From Streptomyces sp. MMG1121 (GTDB taxonomy: Bacteria > Actinomycetota > Actinomycetes > Streptomycetales > Streptomycetaceae): 64,000 bases of DNA. Positions 15,775 to 24,900 of this stretch are shown here, piece by piece. The notes under the pieces are model-generated. The model ran no database searches. It was given only the letters and a program-made list of their open reading frames with translations, and was not told the origin of the DNA. How positions within the stretch are numbered: the stretch's first letter is position 1; every line of letters starts with the position of its first letter. Location: NCBI RefSeq assembly GCF_001280015.1, contig NZ_LGDV01000187.1, positions 62,001 to 126,000 on the forward strand. Reading direction: 5' to 3'. Both the position numbers and the translations under genes were made by a program.

Positions 15775-16700
15775 GGGCGCTGCGCCCCGCGGAGCAGCAC
15801 ACCGATGCGCTGCCCCGCGACGGCGGCGGCGAGCATGTAGTGACGGCCGGGTTCGATCTCGCCGAGGGCGGCCCGGTCGACGAGGTTGATCAGCGGGTCG
15901 GCGGCGAAGCAGTGCCCCACACGCGTGATGTTGTCGGTGTACAACTGGGCCGGTGTGAAGCCGGCCTGGAGTTCCTTCATCACGACGACGGGCTTGAAGA
16001 TGTTGGCGTGCAGCAGGCCGGCGACATCACCGAGCTTCATGCCGACGGGTGCGAGGAGACGGTCGTTGGCCGCCCGTGCGAGGTCGGCGCTGATCTCGTT
16101 GGAATGGTCGAGTCCCAGCCTGTTCTGTGCGGTGGCACAGCCCACGACCTCGTACCCGCCGTCGGTGTCCCCCTCGGCCGCGATCAGACAACTTGCCGCC
16201 GCGTCGCTGAACAGGGCGTAGCTGACCATGCGGTCCGCCTCGTCGGCGACCATGTCGGTCGTGACGACCAGGACCCTGCGGTGGCGCCCCGCGGCGACGA
16301 AGGCGCTGGCCGTGTCGATCGCCGCCAGCAGGTTGACGCAGCGGTTCAGGTTCTGGCCGTAGAACGGGATGTCGCCGAGACCTGCCTCGGCGAGGAAGGT
16401 CTGCATGAACCGCCCGTGGACCTCCGACGGCCCCGGAATCCGGGTGGAACACAGCACGACCGCGTCTACGGAGGACGGGTCGGCACCGGCGGCCCGCAGG
16501 GTGGCGGTCGCGCTGTCGGCCGCCATGCTTTCCAGGCTCCGCTCGGCGCGGCGTACCGTCCCCCACCCCCACAGTTCGGGTGACGGCGGCATACGGAACT
16601 CGGCCGCGCGGGCCGGCAGATTGGCGATCTCGGTGTGGTGCACTTCGGTCTCGCCGAGTACGTACTGGGGCCCGTACAGGCGCACCGGGGTCATGCTCAT
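15771..16700 (-). CDS. FabH-like (KAS III family) acyltransferase
   Basis: 309 residues with the thiolase fold of ketoacyl-ACP synthase III. The nucleophile Cys121 lies in LNRCVNLLAAID and the active-site His231 in LLHANIFKP, the family HxAN box. The third residue, Asn in the GNTSAAS loop of FabH, is His263 (VGHCFAADPLINL). That change is typical of FabH relatives doing acyl transfer to O or N rather than decarboxylative condensation, as I recall for CerJ-like enzymes. It may transfer an acyl group between carrier proteins and the hydrazine or peptide. Start ATG 16700 (MSMTP) has AGAGG eight bases upstream. The downstream HDO start overlaps its stop. The PEP mutase-family gene ends 43 bases upstream. 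Confidence 0.82.
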   Translation of the reverse strand: MSMTPVRLYGPQYVLGETEVHHTEIANLPARAAEFRMPPSPELWGWGTVRRAERSLESMAADSATATLRAAGADPSSVDAVVLCSTRIPGPSEVHGRFMQTFLAEAGLGDIPFYGQNLNRCVNLLAAIDTASAFVAAGRHRRVLVVTTDMVADEADRMVSYALFSDAAASCLIAAEGDTDGGYEVVGCATAQNRLGLDHSNEISADLARAANDRLLAPVGMKLGDVAGLLHANIFKPVVVMKELQAGFTPAQLYTDNITRVGHCFAADPLINLVDRAALGEIEPGRHYMLAAAVAGQRIGVLLRGAQRP

Positions 16701-16743
16701 GGCCAACACCTCTGCTTTCTCGTCCGGGATGGGACCTCCTGGA

Positions 16744-17586
16744 TCAGGCCGACGGCGGCGCCGACATCCGTTCGTTGGCCTCGCCGTAGTCGAGGGCCCG
16801 CTGGGCGAACGAGAACGTCCCGTGGTCGCGGACCTCCAGCGCCGCCTCGACGAAGGCACCGAGCGCGGCCCGTGCGAAGGCCGAGCCGATGCTGACCCGG
16901 TCGGCGCCGGCGGCGGACAGCTCGTCCACCGTCGCCGTCGCGCTCGCGAGGACGTTGAGCGGCCTGTCGACCGCCGCGCGGACCGCCCGGACAGCGTCGA
17001 GGCCGGGCAGGGCGGGCGCGTACAGGACGCCGGCGCCCGCCTCCTCGTAGGCCTGGAGGCGGGCGATGGTGTCCTTGAGGTCGCCCCGCCCGTAGAGGAA
17101 GTTCTCGGCCCGGGCCGTCACCGTGAACGGGAACGGCAGCGCTCGGGCCGCGTCGACGGCCGCGGCGACCCGTTCGGCGGCCGCGGTCACGGGCCGGATC
17201 GGGTCGTCCGGGTCGCCGGTGGCGTCCTCGATGGAGGCGCCGACCAGCCCGGCCTCGGCAGCGAGCCGGATGGTCCGCGCGACGTCTTCGACGGAGTCGG
17301 CGTAGCAGCTCTCCAGGTCGCCGCTGACGGGCAGCGGTGTGGCGGCCACGATCGAGCGCGCGTTGTCCAGCGCCTCGTCGCGCAGCACCAGATTCGCGCC
17401 GTCCGGCCGGCCGAGGGAGAAGGCCAGGCCGGCGCTGGTCGTCGCGAGTGCCGGGAACCCCGACTGCCACAGCAGACGGGCGCTTCCTGCGTCCCAGGCG
17501 TTGACCACGACGAAGGCCCGCTCGCCCTCGTGCAGCCTGGCGAAGTCGACGGCTCTGCGGTACTGGTCCTCCGGGTCGAGCTGCAC
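16744..17586 (-). CDS. Isocitrate lyase/PEP mutase-family protein
   Basis: 280 residues, a single-domain TIM barrel of the ICL/PEPM superfamily. It starts at a GTG preceded by GGAGGG. Conserved pieces are VVNAWDAGSARLL (about 27), the substrate loop TTSAGLAFSLG, VSGDLESCYAD with metal-binding Asp/Glu, and SIEDATGDP. It lacks both the KKCGH box of isocitrate lyase and the EDKxxPKxNS loop of PEP mutase. It belongs to a broad subgroup (SIEDATG type) without a settled reaction, in which C-C lyase or oxaloacetate hydrolase/decarboxylase activity is usual. No phosphonate genes accompany it, so a C-P bond is not expected. It may supply or trim a small carboxylate building block. Confidence 0.8.
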   Translation of the reverse strand: MQLDPEDQYRRAVDFARLHEGERAFVVVNAWDAGSARLLWQSGFPALATTSAGLAFSLGRPDGANLVLRDEALDNARSIVAATPLPVSGDLESCYADSVEDVARTIRLAAEAGLVGASIEDATGDPDDPIRPVTAAAERVAAAVDAARALPFPFTVTARAENFLYGRGDLKDTIARLQAYEEAGAGVLYAPALPGLDAVRAVRAAVDRPLNVLASATATVDELSAAGADRVSIGSAFARAALGAFVEAALEVRDHGTFSFAQRALDYGEANERMSAPPSA

Positions 17587-17620
17587 GCGTTCCCTCCAGA
17601 ACGTTCTGTTGTTCGCTTCT

Positions 17621-18412
17621 CTAGATCACTTCGATGTGCCGGTCGGCCCGCACGGCGTCGAGCAGCAGGTCGGTCACGGCTCGGGGACTCTGGTCGCGGA
17701 AGTAGAAATGACCGCCGTCGACCCAGTGCAACGCGGGCGGAGTGCGGCACTCGTCGTGCCACTTGCGCATCTTCTCCGGATGCAGATAGGCGTCGTCCCG
17801 GCCGCCGACCACGCAGACGCTGACCTCCAGCGGGTCCGCCGGGCGGTAGTGGTATCCGGCGGCCATGCGGAAGTCCGCGATCACTCCGGGAAGCAGCAGG
17901 TCCAGGAGTTCCTCGTGCGCCATGACCTCCGGGGGGAGCCCTTCGAAGAAGCTCAGCTGCTCGGCGAACTCCCTGCCCTCCATGGCGGCGAGATCACGCA
18001 CCCGCTGCGAGGGCGCCAGGGCGGGCGCGGATATCCCGGACACGAACAGATGCCGCAGCGTCGGCAGGTCACGGAGCCTGCGGGCGGTCTCGAAGGCGAC
18101 GAGGCCGCCGAGGCTGTGTCCGAAGAGGTAGACGGGACGGTCGAGCGGGAAGGCCCCCTCGGCGTCACGCTCCTCGGCGAGGATCGCTGCCGCGGCGCCC
18201 TCGGCGAACTCCTCGAGGGTGGGGCGCGGTTCGGCCGCCCGGTGGCCGCGTCCGGGCGGGCACACGGCGACGAGTCGTGCCTCGTCCCCCAGCTCGGACC
18301 GCCAGGCGAGGAACGAGCGGGGATCTCCGCCGGCATGGGCGAAGCAGTAGACGCGGGGCACGTCCGGTGCGGTGGAGCCGGCGGTGATGAACCAGTCGGC
18401 GGGAGCGGTCAT
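17621..18412 (-). CDS. Type II thioesterase
   Basis: 263 residues of the alpha/beta-hydrolase TE II class that serves NRPS and PKS lines. The oxyanion-side motif FAHAGGDPRSF is near residue 25. The nucleophile Ser100 sits in FGHSLGGLVAFE, the acid Asp in VVGGRDDAYL and the His in WVDGGHFYF. The ATG at 18412 overlaps the stop of the Ntn hydrolase gene (ATGA). Such enzymes remove wrong acyl groups from carrier domains and sometimes release the product. The NRPS here has no TE domain of its own, so this protein may do both. Confidence 0.9.
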   Translation of the reverse strand: MTAPADWFITAGSTAPDVPRVYCFAHAGGDPRSFLAWRSELGDEARLVAVCPPGRGHRAAEPRPTLEEFAEGAAAAILAEERDAEGAFPLDRPVYLFGHSLGGLVAFETARRLRDLPTLRHLFVSGISAPALAPSQRVRDLAAMEGREFAEQLSFFEGLPPEVMAHEELLDLLLPGVIADFRMAAGYHYRPADPLEVSVCVVGGRDDAYLHPEKMRKWHDECRTPPALHWVDGGHFYFRDQSPRAVTDLLLDAVRADRHIEVI

Positions 18413-19533
18413 GCTGTCACCTCCGTCGTCGGGTGGTGCGGGTCGGTCCCGCGCAGCCGGAAGGAGCGGGTGTGGGAGCGGGCCGGATCGCCGGGGCGAA
18501 GATGCAGTTCGCCGAGGTCCGGTCGCAGGACGACCGCGGCGACCGTCCGCTCCCGGCGGATGTCGCCGTTGCCCTCGACGCGGATCGGCGCCTGCGAGAG
18601 CAGCGCGAAGTGGTCCTCGACGCCTGCGGTGGGCGGCAGTTGGGCCAGTTCGCCGCGGCAGGTCTGCAGTCGCAGCCGGGAGAAGTTCCGGGCGAAGACG
18701 TTCAGTTCGTCGTGCGGGACGAAGTCGGGGTGGAGGAAATGATTCGTGTGCGTCGTGGTACCGGCCTCGGCGATCCGCAGCTCGTCCCCGAGGATCTCCA
18801 CCCACGCCGTCTTCACGCGGTCGCACAGGACGAGGGTGCGTGAGCTGGCCAGCTTCAGACCGCGCAGGATCTCCACCGCCTCGTCGACGCCCCCGGCGCT
18901 GTCCAGCAGATGGCGGATGGCCAGGTACGGCGGCAGGCCGGGACGCCACTCGCCGCCGAGCACGAGGTTGAGCCCCACCGCGAGCCCGTCGCTGTTGACG
19001 CCCAGATAGGCCAGCAGGCCGCCGAAGCTGAGGACGAGGGTGTGCCGGGGCGAGCCGGTGGGCGCGATGTGGACCACGCCGATCCGGTCGTCGAGGTCGC
19101 CGTTGAGGTCGACGGTCTGCGCCAGCACGGGCGGGGCGCCGCCGCTGCGGGCGTAGGTCGTGCAGTCCCCCGCCGTGGGAATCCGGCGGTACCCCATGAT
19201 CTCGCGGCGCACCTGCAGCAGCACGGCCTCGTCCTCGCTCAGTCCGGCCCCGGCCGCCAGTCCGCGGATCTCCTCCGCCAGCCGTGGCGTCTGGGCCTCG
19301 ATCTCGGCGCGGTGGGCGTCGAGCACGGGCCGTAGCGACTCGATCGACACCGGCTCCGGCATGAGCCGGGCCAGCCGGGTCAGGCCGTCGCCGATGAAGT
19401 CGCGCAGACTCTCGCCGAGTTGGGCACCGTGCTGGCGGCCGCACTCGTAGGGGTCGCCGTGGGCACGGACGAACGGCACCACCCGCGGTTGCGTCCCGCT
19501 CGCCGCCCCGGCTCCCGGCCCGGTTCCGATCAC
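18409..19533 (-). CDS. Penicillin acyltransferase-like (AAT/C45) Ntn hydrolase
   Basis: 374 residues from a GTG at 19533 that overlaps the GNAT stop (GTGA). It matches the isopenicillin-N acyltransferase family: FVRAHGDPYECGRQHGAQLGE near residue 22 is the family opening, and Cys124 in the GDCTTYA box is the self-processing nucleophile exposed after cleavage. Downstream markers are QTVDLNGDL, GLNSDG-like GVNSDGLAVGLN and SRTLVLCDR. These enzymes move or hydrolyse amide-bound acyl groups. A plausible role is removing an acyl group placed on the hydrazine by the neighbouring GNAT, or transferring the finished acyl chain; this is inference. Translation is coupled on both sides. Confidence 0.85.
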   Translation of the reverse strand: MIGTGPGAGAASGTQPRVVPFVRAHGDPYECGRQHGAQLGESLRDFIGDGLTRLARLMPEPVSIESLRPVLDAHRAEIEAQTPRLAEEIRGLAAGAGLSEDEAVLLQVRREIMGYRRIPTAGDCTTYARSGGAPPVLAQTVDLNGDLDDRIGVVHIAPTGSPRHTLVLSFGGLLAYLGVNSDGLAVGLNLVLGGEWRPGLPPYLAIRHLLDSAGGVDEAVEILRGLKLASSRTLVLCDRVKTAWVEILGDELRIAEAGTTTHTNHFLHPDFVPHDELNVFARNFSRLRLQTCRGELAQLPPTAGVEDHFALLSQAPIRVEGNGDIRRERTVAAVVLRPDLGELHLRPGDPARSHTRSFRLRGTDPHHPTTEVTA

Positions 19534-20144
19534 GACGCCTCCGGGCCGCGCGACACCTTGGGCCGGGTGAGCAGCTGTGCGCGCACTCCGGGCCATTCTC
19601 CGCGCAGCACGCTGTAGTAGATGGCGTCCCGGCGGCGGCCACCGGGCATCGGGTTGAAGCTGCGCAGCGTCCCCTCCTCGACGGCACCGATGTTGCGCAG
19701 ACCCTTGCGCGCCTGGACGTTGAGCACATCGGTCTTGAACTCGACGCGCTCAGCGCCGAGTTGCTCGAACGCCTGCTCCAGCATGAGGAACTTGGCCCAG
19801 CGGTTGATGCCCTGCCCCTGGAACTTCAGGCCGAGCCAGGACCAGCCGATCTCCAGCCGGCCGTCCGCTTCGGCGATGTTGCAGAAGCTCATGCTGCCCG
19901 CCGTACGGCCGGTCGGTTTGTCGATGATGTGGTAGACGACGCGCCGGCCGGCGTCCTGGTCGGCGAGAGCCGCGTCGAAGAAGGCGTCGAAATCGGCGTC
20001 CGTCTCGATCAGCATGACGAAGTAGCGCCAGATCTCCGGTGACATGGCCGGCTCGCGCACTGCCGCGCGGTCCTCGGCAACGATGGGGCGGAGCAGGACG
20101 TGGTCGTTCTCCAGCGTCGTCCTTGCCAGCTGTGCCCAGGTCAT
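19530..20144 (-). CDS. GNAT-family acyltransferase, possibly acting on carrier-bound HAA
   Basis: 204 residues starting MTWAQLARTTLEN. The ATG at 20144 has GGAGAGG nine bases upstream, while the upstream in-frame ATG at 20165 lies inside the ACP gene. RimJ-like features are LLRPIVAEDRAAV, IGWSWLGLKFQGQGINRWAK with the acetyl-CoA Q-x-x-G-x-G type loop, and NVQARKGLRNIGAVEEG. It directly follows the ACP and AMP-ligase genes. As I recall, the triacsin cluster has the same ligase-ACP-GNAT set (Tri29-31), where the GNAT acylates (succinylates) carrier-bound hydrazinoacetic acid. The same role is proposed here. Its stop overlaps the GTG of the Ntn hydrolase gene. Confidence 0.85.
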   Translation of the reverse strand: MTWAQLARTTLENDHVLLRPIVAEDRAAVREPAMSPEIWRYFVMLIETDADFDAFFDAALADQDAGRRVVYHIIDKPTGRTAGSMSFCNIAEADGRLEIGWSWLGLKFQGQGINRWAKFLMLEQAFEQLGAERVEFKTDVLNVQARKGLRNIGAVEEGTLRSFNPMPGGRRRDAIYYSVLRGEWPGVRAQLLTRPKVSRGPEAS

Positions 20145-20145
20145 G

Positions 20146-20421
20146 TCAGGCCACCTCTCCTGCATGGCGCGTCAGCGCCTCGGTCACTTCGCGCAACGTG
20201 GTCATCCCCGCGACATCGGGCTCGGTGAAGCTAGCCAGGCTCACCCCGGCCTCGTCGCAGGCCGACATCAGGAACACGACCTTGTTCAGGGACGTGAGCC
20301 CGTAGTCGCCGGCGAGGTCCGTGTCGAGGTCGAGGTCGCCGGGTGCGACATCGGACTCGAGGACCCGGGCGAGGTTCTTCCTGGCCACGTTCTCGATCAT
20401 GGATTGGGTCTCAGACTGCAT
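20146..20421 (-). CDS. Stand-alone acyl carrier protein
   Basis: 91 residues (MQSETQSMIENVARKN...), the normal size of a free ACP. The phosphopantetheine site is the Ser in DYGLTSLNKVVFL at about residue 44, which replaces the usual DSL with TSL. An acidic helix II follows. The start at 20421 lies inside the end of the AMP-ligase gene (11-base overlap) and the GNAT starts one base after its stop. It is probably charged by that ligase, by analogy with the triacsin HAA carrier. It is also a candidate donor for the heterocyclization domain. Confidence 0.88.
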   Translation of the reverse strand: MQSETQSMIENVARKNLARVLESDVAPGDLDLDTDLAGDYGLTSLNKVVFLMSACDEAGVSLASFTEPDVAGMTTLREVTEALTRHAGEVA

Positions 20422-21967
20422 GGATGCTTCCCCGGGTGTCGTGGATGGCGGATCGGTAGGTGTCGAGGATCCGTCCGCGTCTGGGTTTGAGCTGCGAGGT
20501 GAGCAGACCGTTCGCCACAGTGAACCGGCCGCGCGCCACCACGACCCGGTGAATCTGCTCGTCCGCGCCGAACGCCGCGTTCGTGCGGGCGAGTTGCTCG
20601 GCGATGCCCTGGTCCCGGTCCGCCCCTGCCTGCCCGCCCGCCGGTGAGACCACCGCGACAAGGCGCGCCTGGTCGGGGCAGAACAGCACGCACTCCTCGA
20701 TGGCCGGATGCGTCCTCATGTACTCCTCGATCGGCCGGACGGCGATCTTCCGGCCGTTGTCCAGCACGATGACGTCGTCGGCGCGACCGTGGATGTAAAG
20801 GTAGCCGTCCTCGTCCAGGTGGCCGATGTCATTGGTCCGCACGGTCCCGTCGGCGCCGAAGACGCGTTCCGACACGCCCGGCGGCGCCTGCTCGTAGCCC
20901 GGGCATACCGGGTGGTCGGCGCGTACGTGGATCACCCCGTCGACGTCGAGCAGGACCTGCTTGCCGGGCAGGACCCGTCCGACGCTGCCCGCGCGGTGGG
21001 CGCCGGGATGGTTCTTGGCGACGATACAGGTCTCGTTGAGCCCGTAGCCCTCGAAGACCGGCATCCCGAGACGGGTGAAGAACTCCAGCGTGCCGCCGCT
21101 CGCCGGGGCCGAACCGGTCCACAGATAGCGGATACGGTCCCCGAACAGCCGCCGCGCGGCGGCCCGTTCCCCGTCCTCCCCGCTGCCGGGGCCGCCCGCC
21201 TGTGCCTGGATGTGCTTGCGCGCGCTTTCGAAGAAGCCCGGCACACCCATCACCACCGTCGGCCGGATCTGCCGGAGGGCGGGGAAGGCGGCCTCGTAGG
21301 TGCAGATCGTGACATCATGCCCGAACCGGAGCGCGGAGTACGTCCAGTAGCGCTGCTGAAGCACCGACAGCGGAAGAAAGACGAAGACGTTGTCGTCCGG
21401 TCCGTGCGCGAACATGTCCTGGACGGCCAGGAGGTCGCTGTCGATGCTCCCGACGCTCGCCGTCATCGTCTTCGGCTCGCCCGTACTGCCGGAGGTGAGC
21501 TTGAGCGACGTCGCGTCCTCGGGCGTGTAGACGACCGGAGACGGCAGCGGCCCCGCCGCCTGCTCGGACGCCATGCGCATGGCGTCGCCGAGCGCCCGGA
21601 CGTGCGGTGTGTCCCGTGCGGCGTCGGCCGCGCGGTCGGTGAACAGCAGTCGGAGCCGGTAGCGGTCCACAAGGGCGGCGGCGTCGGCCGAGGCGAACTT
21701 CACCGGGTCGAACCCGACGGTCATCGCGCCCAGGCGCAGGGCGGCGAGGTCGAGCACCACCCACTCGAGGCAGTTCCCTGCGAGGATGCCGATCCTGTGC
21801 CCGCGGGCGACGCCGAGGTCACGCAGCGCGACGGCGAGCCGTCCGGCCCGCTCGTAGAGCTCGACGAGGTCCAGGGTCTCGATTCCGCCGAGCCGGAAGA
21901 AGGAGATCCGGTGTCCGGCCGCGGGCGGCCGGGCCACGATGTCATTGATCACCGAGGATCCGGTCAT
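20411..21967 (-). CDS. AMP-dependent acyl-ACP/CoA ligase (FadD15-like)
   Basis: 518 residues. It has the full set of adenylate-forming cores: LKLTSGSTGEPKTM (A3), YGLNETC (A5), TNDIGHLDEDGYLYIHGRAD (A7/A8) and a C-terminal SQLKPRRG with the A10-type lysine. The layout is that of the long-chain/FadD15 group rather than NRPS A domains, but the pocket is not predictable by eye. The ATG at 21967 overlaps the NRPS stop (ATGA), and its own end overlaps the ACP start. The likely job is to activate a carboxylic acid, hydrazinoacetate by analogy with triacsin, and load it onto the adjacent ACP. A fatty acid starter is the main alternative. Confidence 0.88.
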   Translation of the reverse strand: MTGSSVINDIVARPPAAGHRISFFRLGGIETLDLVELYERAGRLAVALRDLGVARGHRIGILAGNCLEWVVLDLAALRLGAMTVGFDPVKFASADAAALVDRYRLRLLFTDRAADAARDTPHVRALGDAMRMASEQAAGPLPSPVVYTPEDATSLKLTSGSTGEPKTMTASVGSIDSDLLAVQDMFAHGPDDNVFVFLPLSVLQQRYWTYSALRFGHDVTICTYEAAFPALRQIRPTVVMGVPGFFESARKHIQAQAGGPGSGEDGERAAARRLFGDRIRYLWTGSAPASGGTLEFFTRLGMPVFEGYGLNETCIVAKNHPGAHRAGSVGRVLPGKQVLLDVDGVIHVRADHPVCPGYEQAPPGVSERVFGADGTVRTNDIGHLDEDGYLYIHGRADDVIVLDNGRKIAVRPIEEYMRTHPAIEECVLFCPDQARLVAVVSPAGGQAGADRDQGIAEQLARTNAAFGADEQIHRVVVARGRFTVANGLLTSQLKPRRGRILDTYRSAIHDTRGSIHAV

Positions 21968-24900
21968 GTCGTGCTCTCCTCCCGCGCGGTGAGGGAGGCT
22001 CCGACGAGGCTCGCCATGGCCCGCACGGTGTCGGCCTCCGGCAGCCGGTCCAGTGTGATGGTGAGACCGAACGCCTTGCGGACACCGGTGAGGATGCGGG
22101 CGGCCGCCAACGAGTCGCCGCCCAGGTCGTAGAGGCTGCGCGTGACGTCGAGGTCCGTCTCCGCGATCCGCAGTACCTTGGCCCACACGGCGGCCACCTG
22201 GCGTTCCAGCTCCGTGTCGGGCGCGGCGACCCCCGCGGCGGACGGCTCACCGCCCTCGGCCGACTCCACCAGCCGGGCCCGGTCGACCTTGCCGTTCCTG
22301 GTCAGCGGAAGGCTGTCGTGCCAGTGGACGGCCGCGGGCACCATGTAGTACGGCAGATGCCGCCGCAGTTCCTCACGGATCCACTCGACGCCGGGGCGCT
22401 CCTGCCCGGTCGGGATCAGATGGGCGGCGAGCCGGCTGCCGTGTTCCCCGTCCTGCCGTACGACGACCGCTCGTGCCACGCCGTCCAGGGCCGTCAGCCG
22501 GGTCTCCACTTCCCCGGCCTCGATGCGGTAGCCGTTCACCTTGATCTGGAAGTCGCTCCGGCCGAGGATGTCGATGTCGCCGTCGGGCAGATAGCGCCCC
22601 AGGTCACCGGTCCGGTACAGCCGTTCGCCGCGCTCCGGGTCGTGGACGAACCGTTCCGCGGTGCGGGCCTCGTCGCCCCAGTAGCCCCGGGCGAGACCGG
22701 CCCCGGCGGCCCAGATCTCACCGCTCACCCAGTCGGGCACGTCGCAGCCGAACTCGTCGAGCACATAGGCCCGGTTGTTCGCGTTGGGCCTGCCGTACGG
22801 GATGCTGCGCGAGCCGTCCTCGTCCTTGCGGACGGGGTGCAGGATGTTCCAGATGGTGGTCTCCGTCGGGCCCCCGAGCGAGATGACCTCCAGGTCGGGC
22901 CTGAGCCCGCGCAGTGCGGCCGGCAGCGCCGGGGGGATGCGGTCCCCGCTCATCATCACCAGCCGCAGCGAGGCCAGCGATTCGGCCCCTTCGGGTCCCT
23001 CGGCCACGGCCTGCTCGTGCAGGAGCGAGACGATGGCGGGCACGGAGTTCCAGACGGTCACGCCGGCCTCCGCACACCGGTGCAGCCAGTGCGCGGGGTC
23101 GGCGGCCTTGTCCGTGTCCGGCAGGACGAGGGCCGCTCCGGTGCTCAGGGCGCCGAAGACGTCGTAGACGGACAGGTCGAAGTTGAAGGCGCTGACGCCG
23201 AACAGCCGGTCCGTGGGCCCGACATGGAAGCGGGTGGTGCAGTCCGCGACGACGTTGGCGACGCTCCCGCGGCTGACCATGACGCCCTTCGGCGAGCCCG
23301 TCGTCCCCGAGGTGTAGAGGACGTAGGCGAGATGGTCGTCGTCATCCGCTCCGGGGACCGGGCGTGGCTCGGGCGGGGGGCCGGGCGGCAGGGGGCGTGT
23401 CGCGTCGAGGACGTGGACGCCGTGAGCGCCGTCGGTGTCGTGGTGGTCGTCGGTGTTGGTCAGAACATGGCGTACCCGGCCGTCGGCCAGCATGTACGCG
23501 CGCCGCTCGGCGGGAAGCGCGGCGTCGACCGGCAGGTAGGCGGCGCCGGCCAGCAGGGTGGCGACGATGCCGATGATCTGCTCGGGCCCTCTGTGCATGA
23601 CCAGGCCGACCAGCTCGTCTGGGGCCGCGTGCCGTGCGCGCAGCCAGGCGGCGGCGTGCGCGGCGTGCCCGTACAGCTCCGCGTAGCTCAGGGTCGTGCT
23701 GCCGCTGATGACCGCCGGGGCGTCCGGAGTGCGATCGACCTGGTCGAGGAACGAGTCGGTCAGCGCGCCGGGCGCGGGCAGCGGGGTGGCCGTGTCGTTG
23801 GCGGCCCGCCGCCGTCGCCGCTGCTCCTCGGGGAGCAGGTCGAACGTGGTCGCCTGCCATGCCTCGACCGTCAACAGGGCTTCGAGGAGCCGCTGGTAGC
23901 CCGCGACGAGGTCCTCTACCAGTCCCTCGGGGAACAGCTCGTCGACACTGTCGAACTGTACGACCACCCCGCCGTGCTGCTCGAACGCGGAGACGTCGAG
24001 CCAGACCTGCGGCGTCTGGCTGGAGGTGTGCACCTCGGGGCCGAACAGTTCCAGCGTCGAGCCGTCGAGGCCGGCGTGCACATAGCCGAGCGAGCTGTTG
24101 AAGGTGTACGGCATCCGGACCTGGCCGGCGTCGCCCCCGCGCTGGGCGAGCTCACGCATCACCTCGATGCCGGTGAAGTGCCGGTTGTCCAGCTCTTTGC
24201 GCAGGCGCGCCTGGAGGGCGCGAGCCCGGTCGGCGAAGCGGGTGCCGCGATCGACGTCGATCTCCACGAGCATGGTCTCGCAGAAGTTCCCGACCGCTTC
24301 GAAGATGCGGGGGTGGATGGGAGGACGGTTGGCCACCGTGGTGTTGACGGTGAAGCGCGAACCGGCGCCCCAGGCGGCGAGCGTGTCGGCGTAGACCGCG
24401 AACAGCAGCGCGGACGGCGTCAGACCGTCCTCGGCGGCACGGGTCTTGAGCGCCGACCACTGCGCCTCGGCCAGACGGGCGAAGCGCGCGGTGAACCGGG
24501 GCTCGGTGATCGACGACGGGCTGGTCCGCAGCGGCAGACCGGGGCAGGGGGCGAGGTCGTCCAGCCGCTCCAGCCAGTGGGCACGGGCGCGCCGGGCGGG
24601 GGCCCGTGTTCGCGCGGCCTCCAGCGCTGCCACGTACGCTTCGAACGAGGCCTCCTCGTCCTCGCCGGCGCTCCGGGGAGCCGCGTCGTCGGCATAGGCG
24701 GACCACCAGTCCCGGAAGAACAGGAACATGCTGGTGGCGTCCATGATCAGTCCGTCGTGGTCGACGTGCAGGACCATACGGTCGTCGGCCAGGATCGTGA
24801 CGTCCGCGGCCAGCAGCGGGGCCCGGTCGGCGGGCAGGACGCGATGCGAACGCTCCTCGCGCAGGGCGAGCCGGCGTTCCCGCTGCTCCTCCTCCGGTGC

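Noticed and set aside
16744..17586. Phosphonate biosynthesis start gene (PEP mutase)
   Set aside because: It lacks the EDKxxPKxNS loop and there is no phosphonopyruvate decarboxylase or other phosphonate gene nearby.
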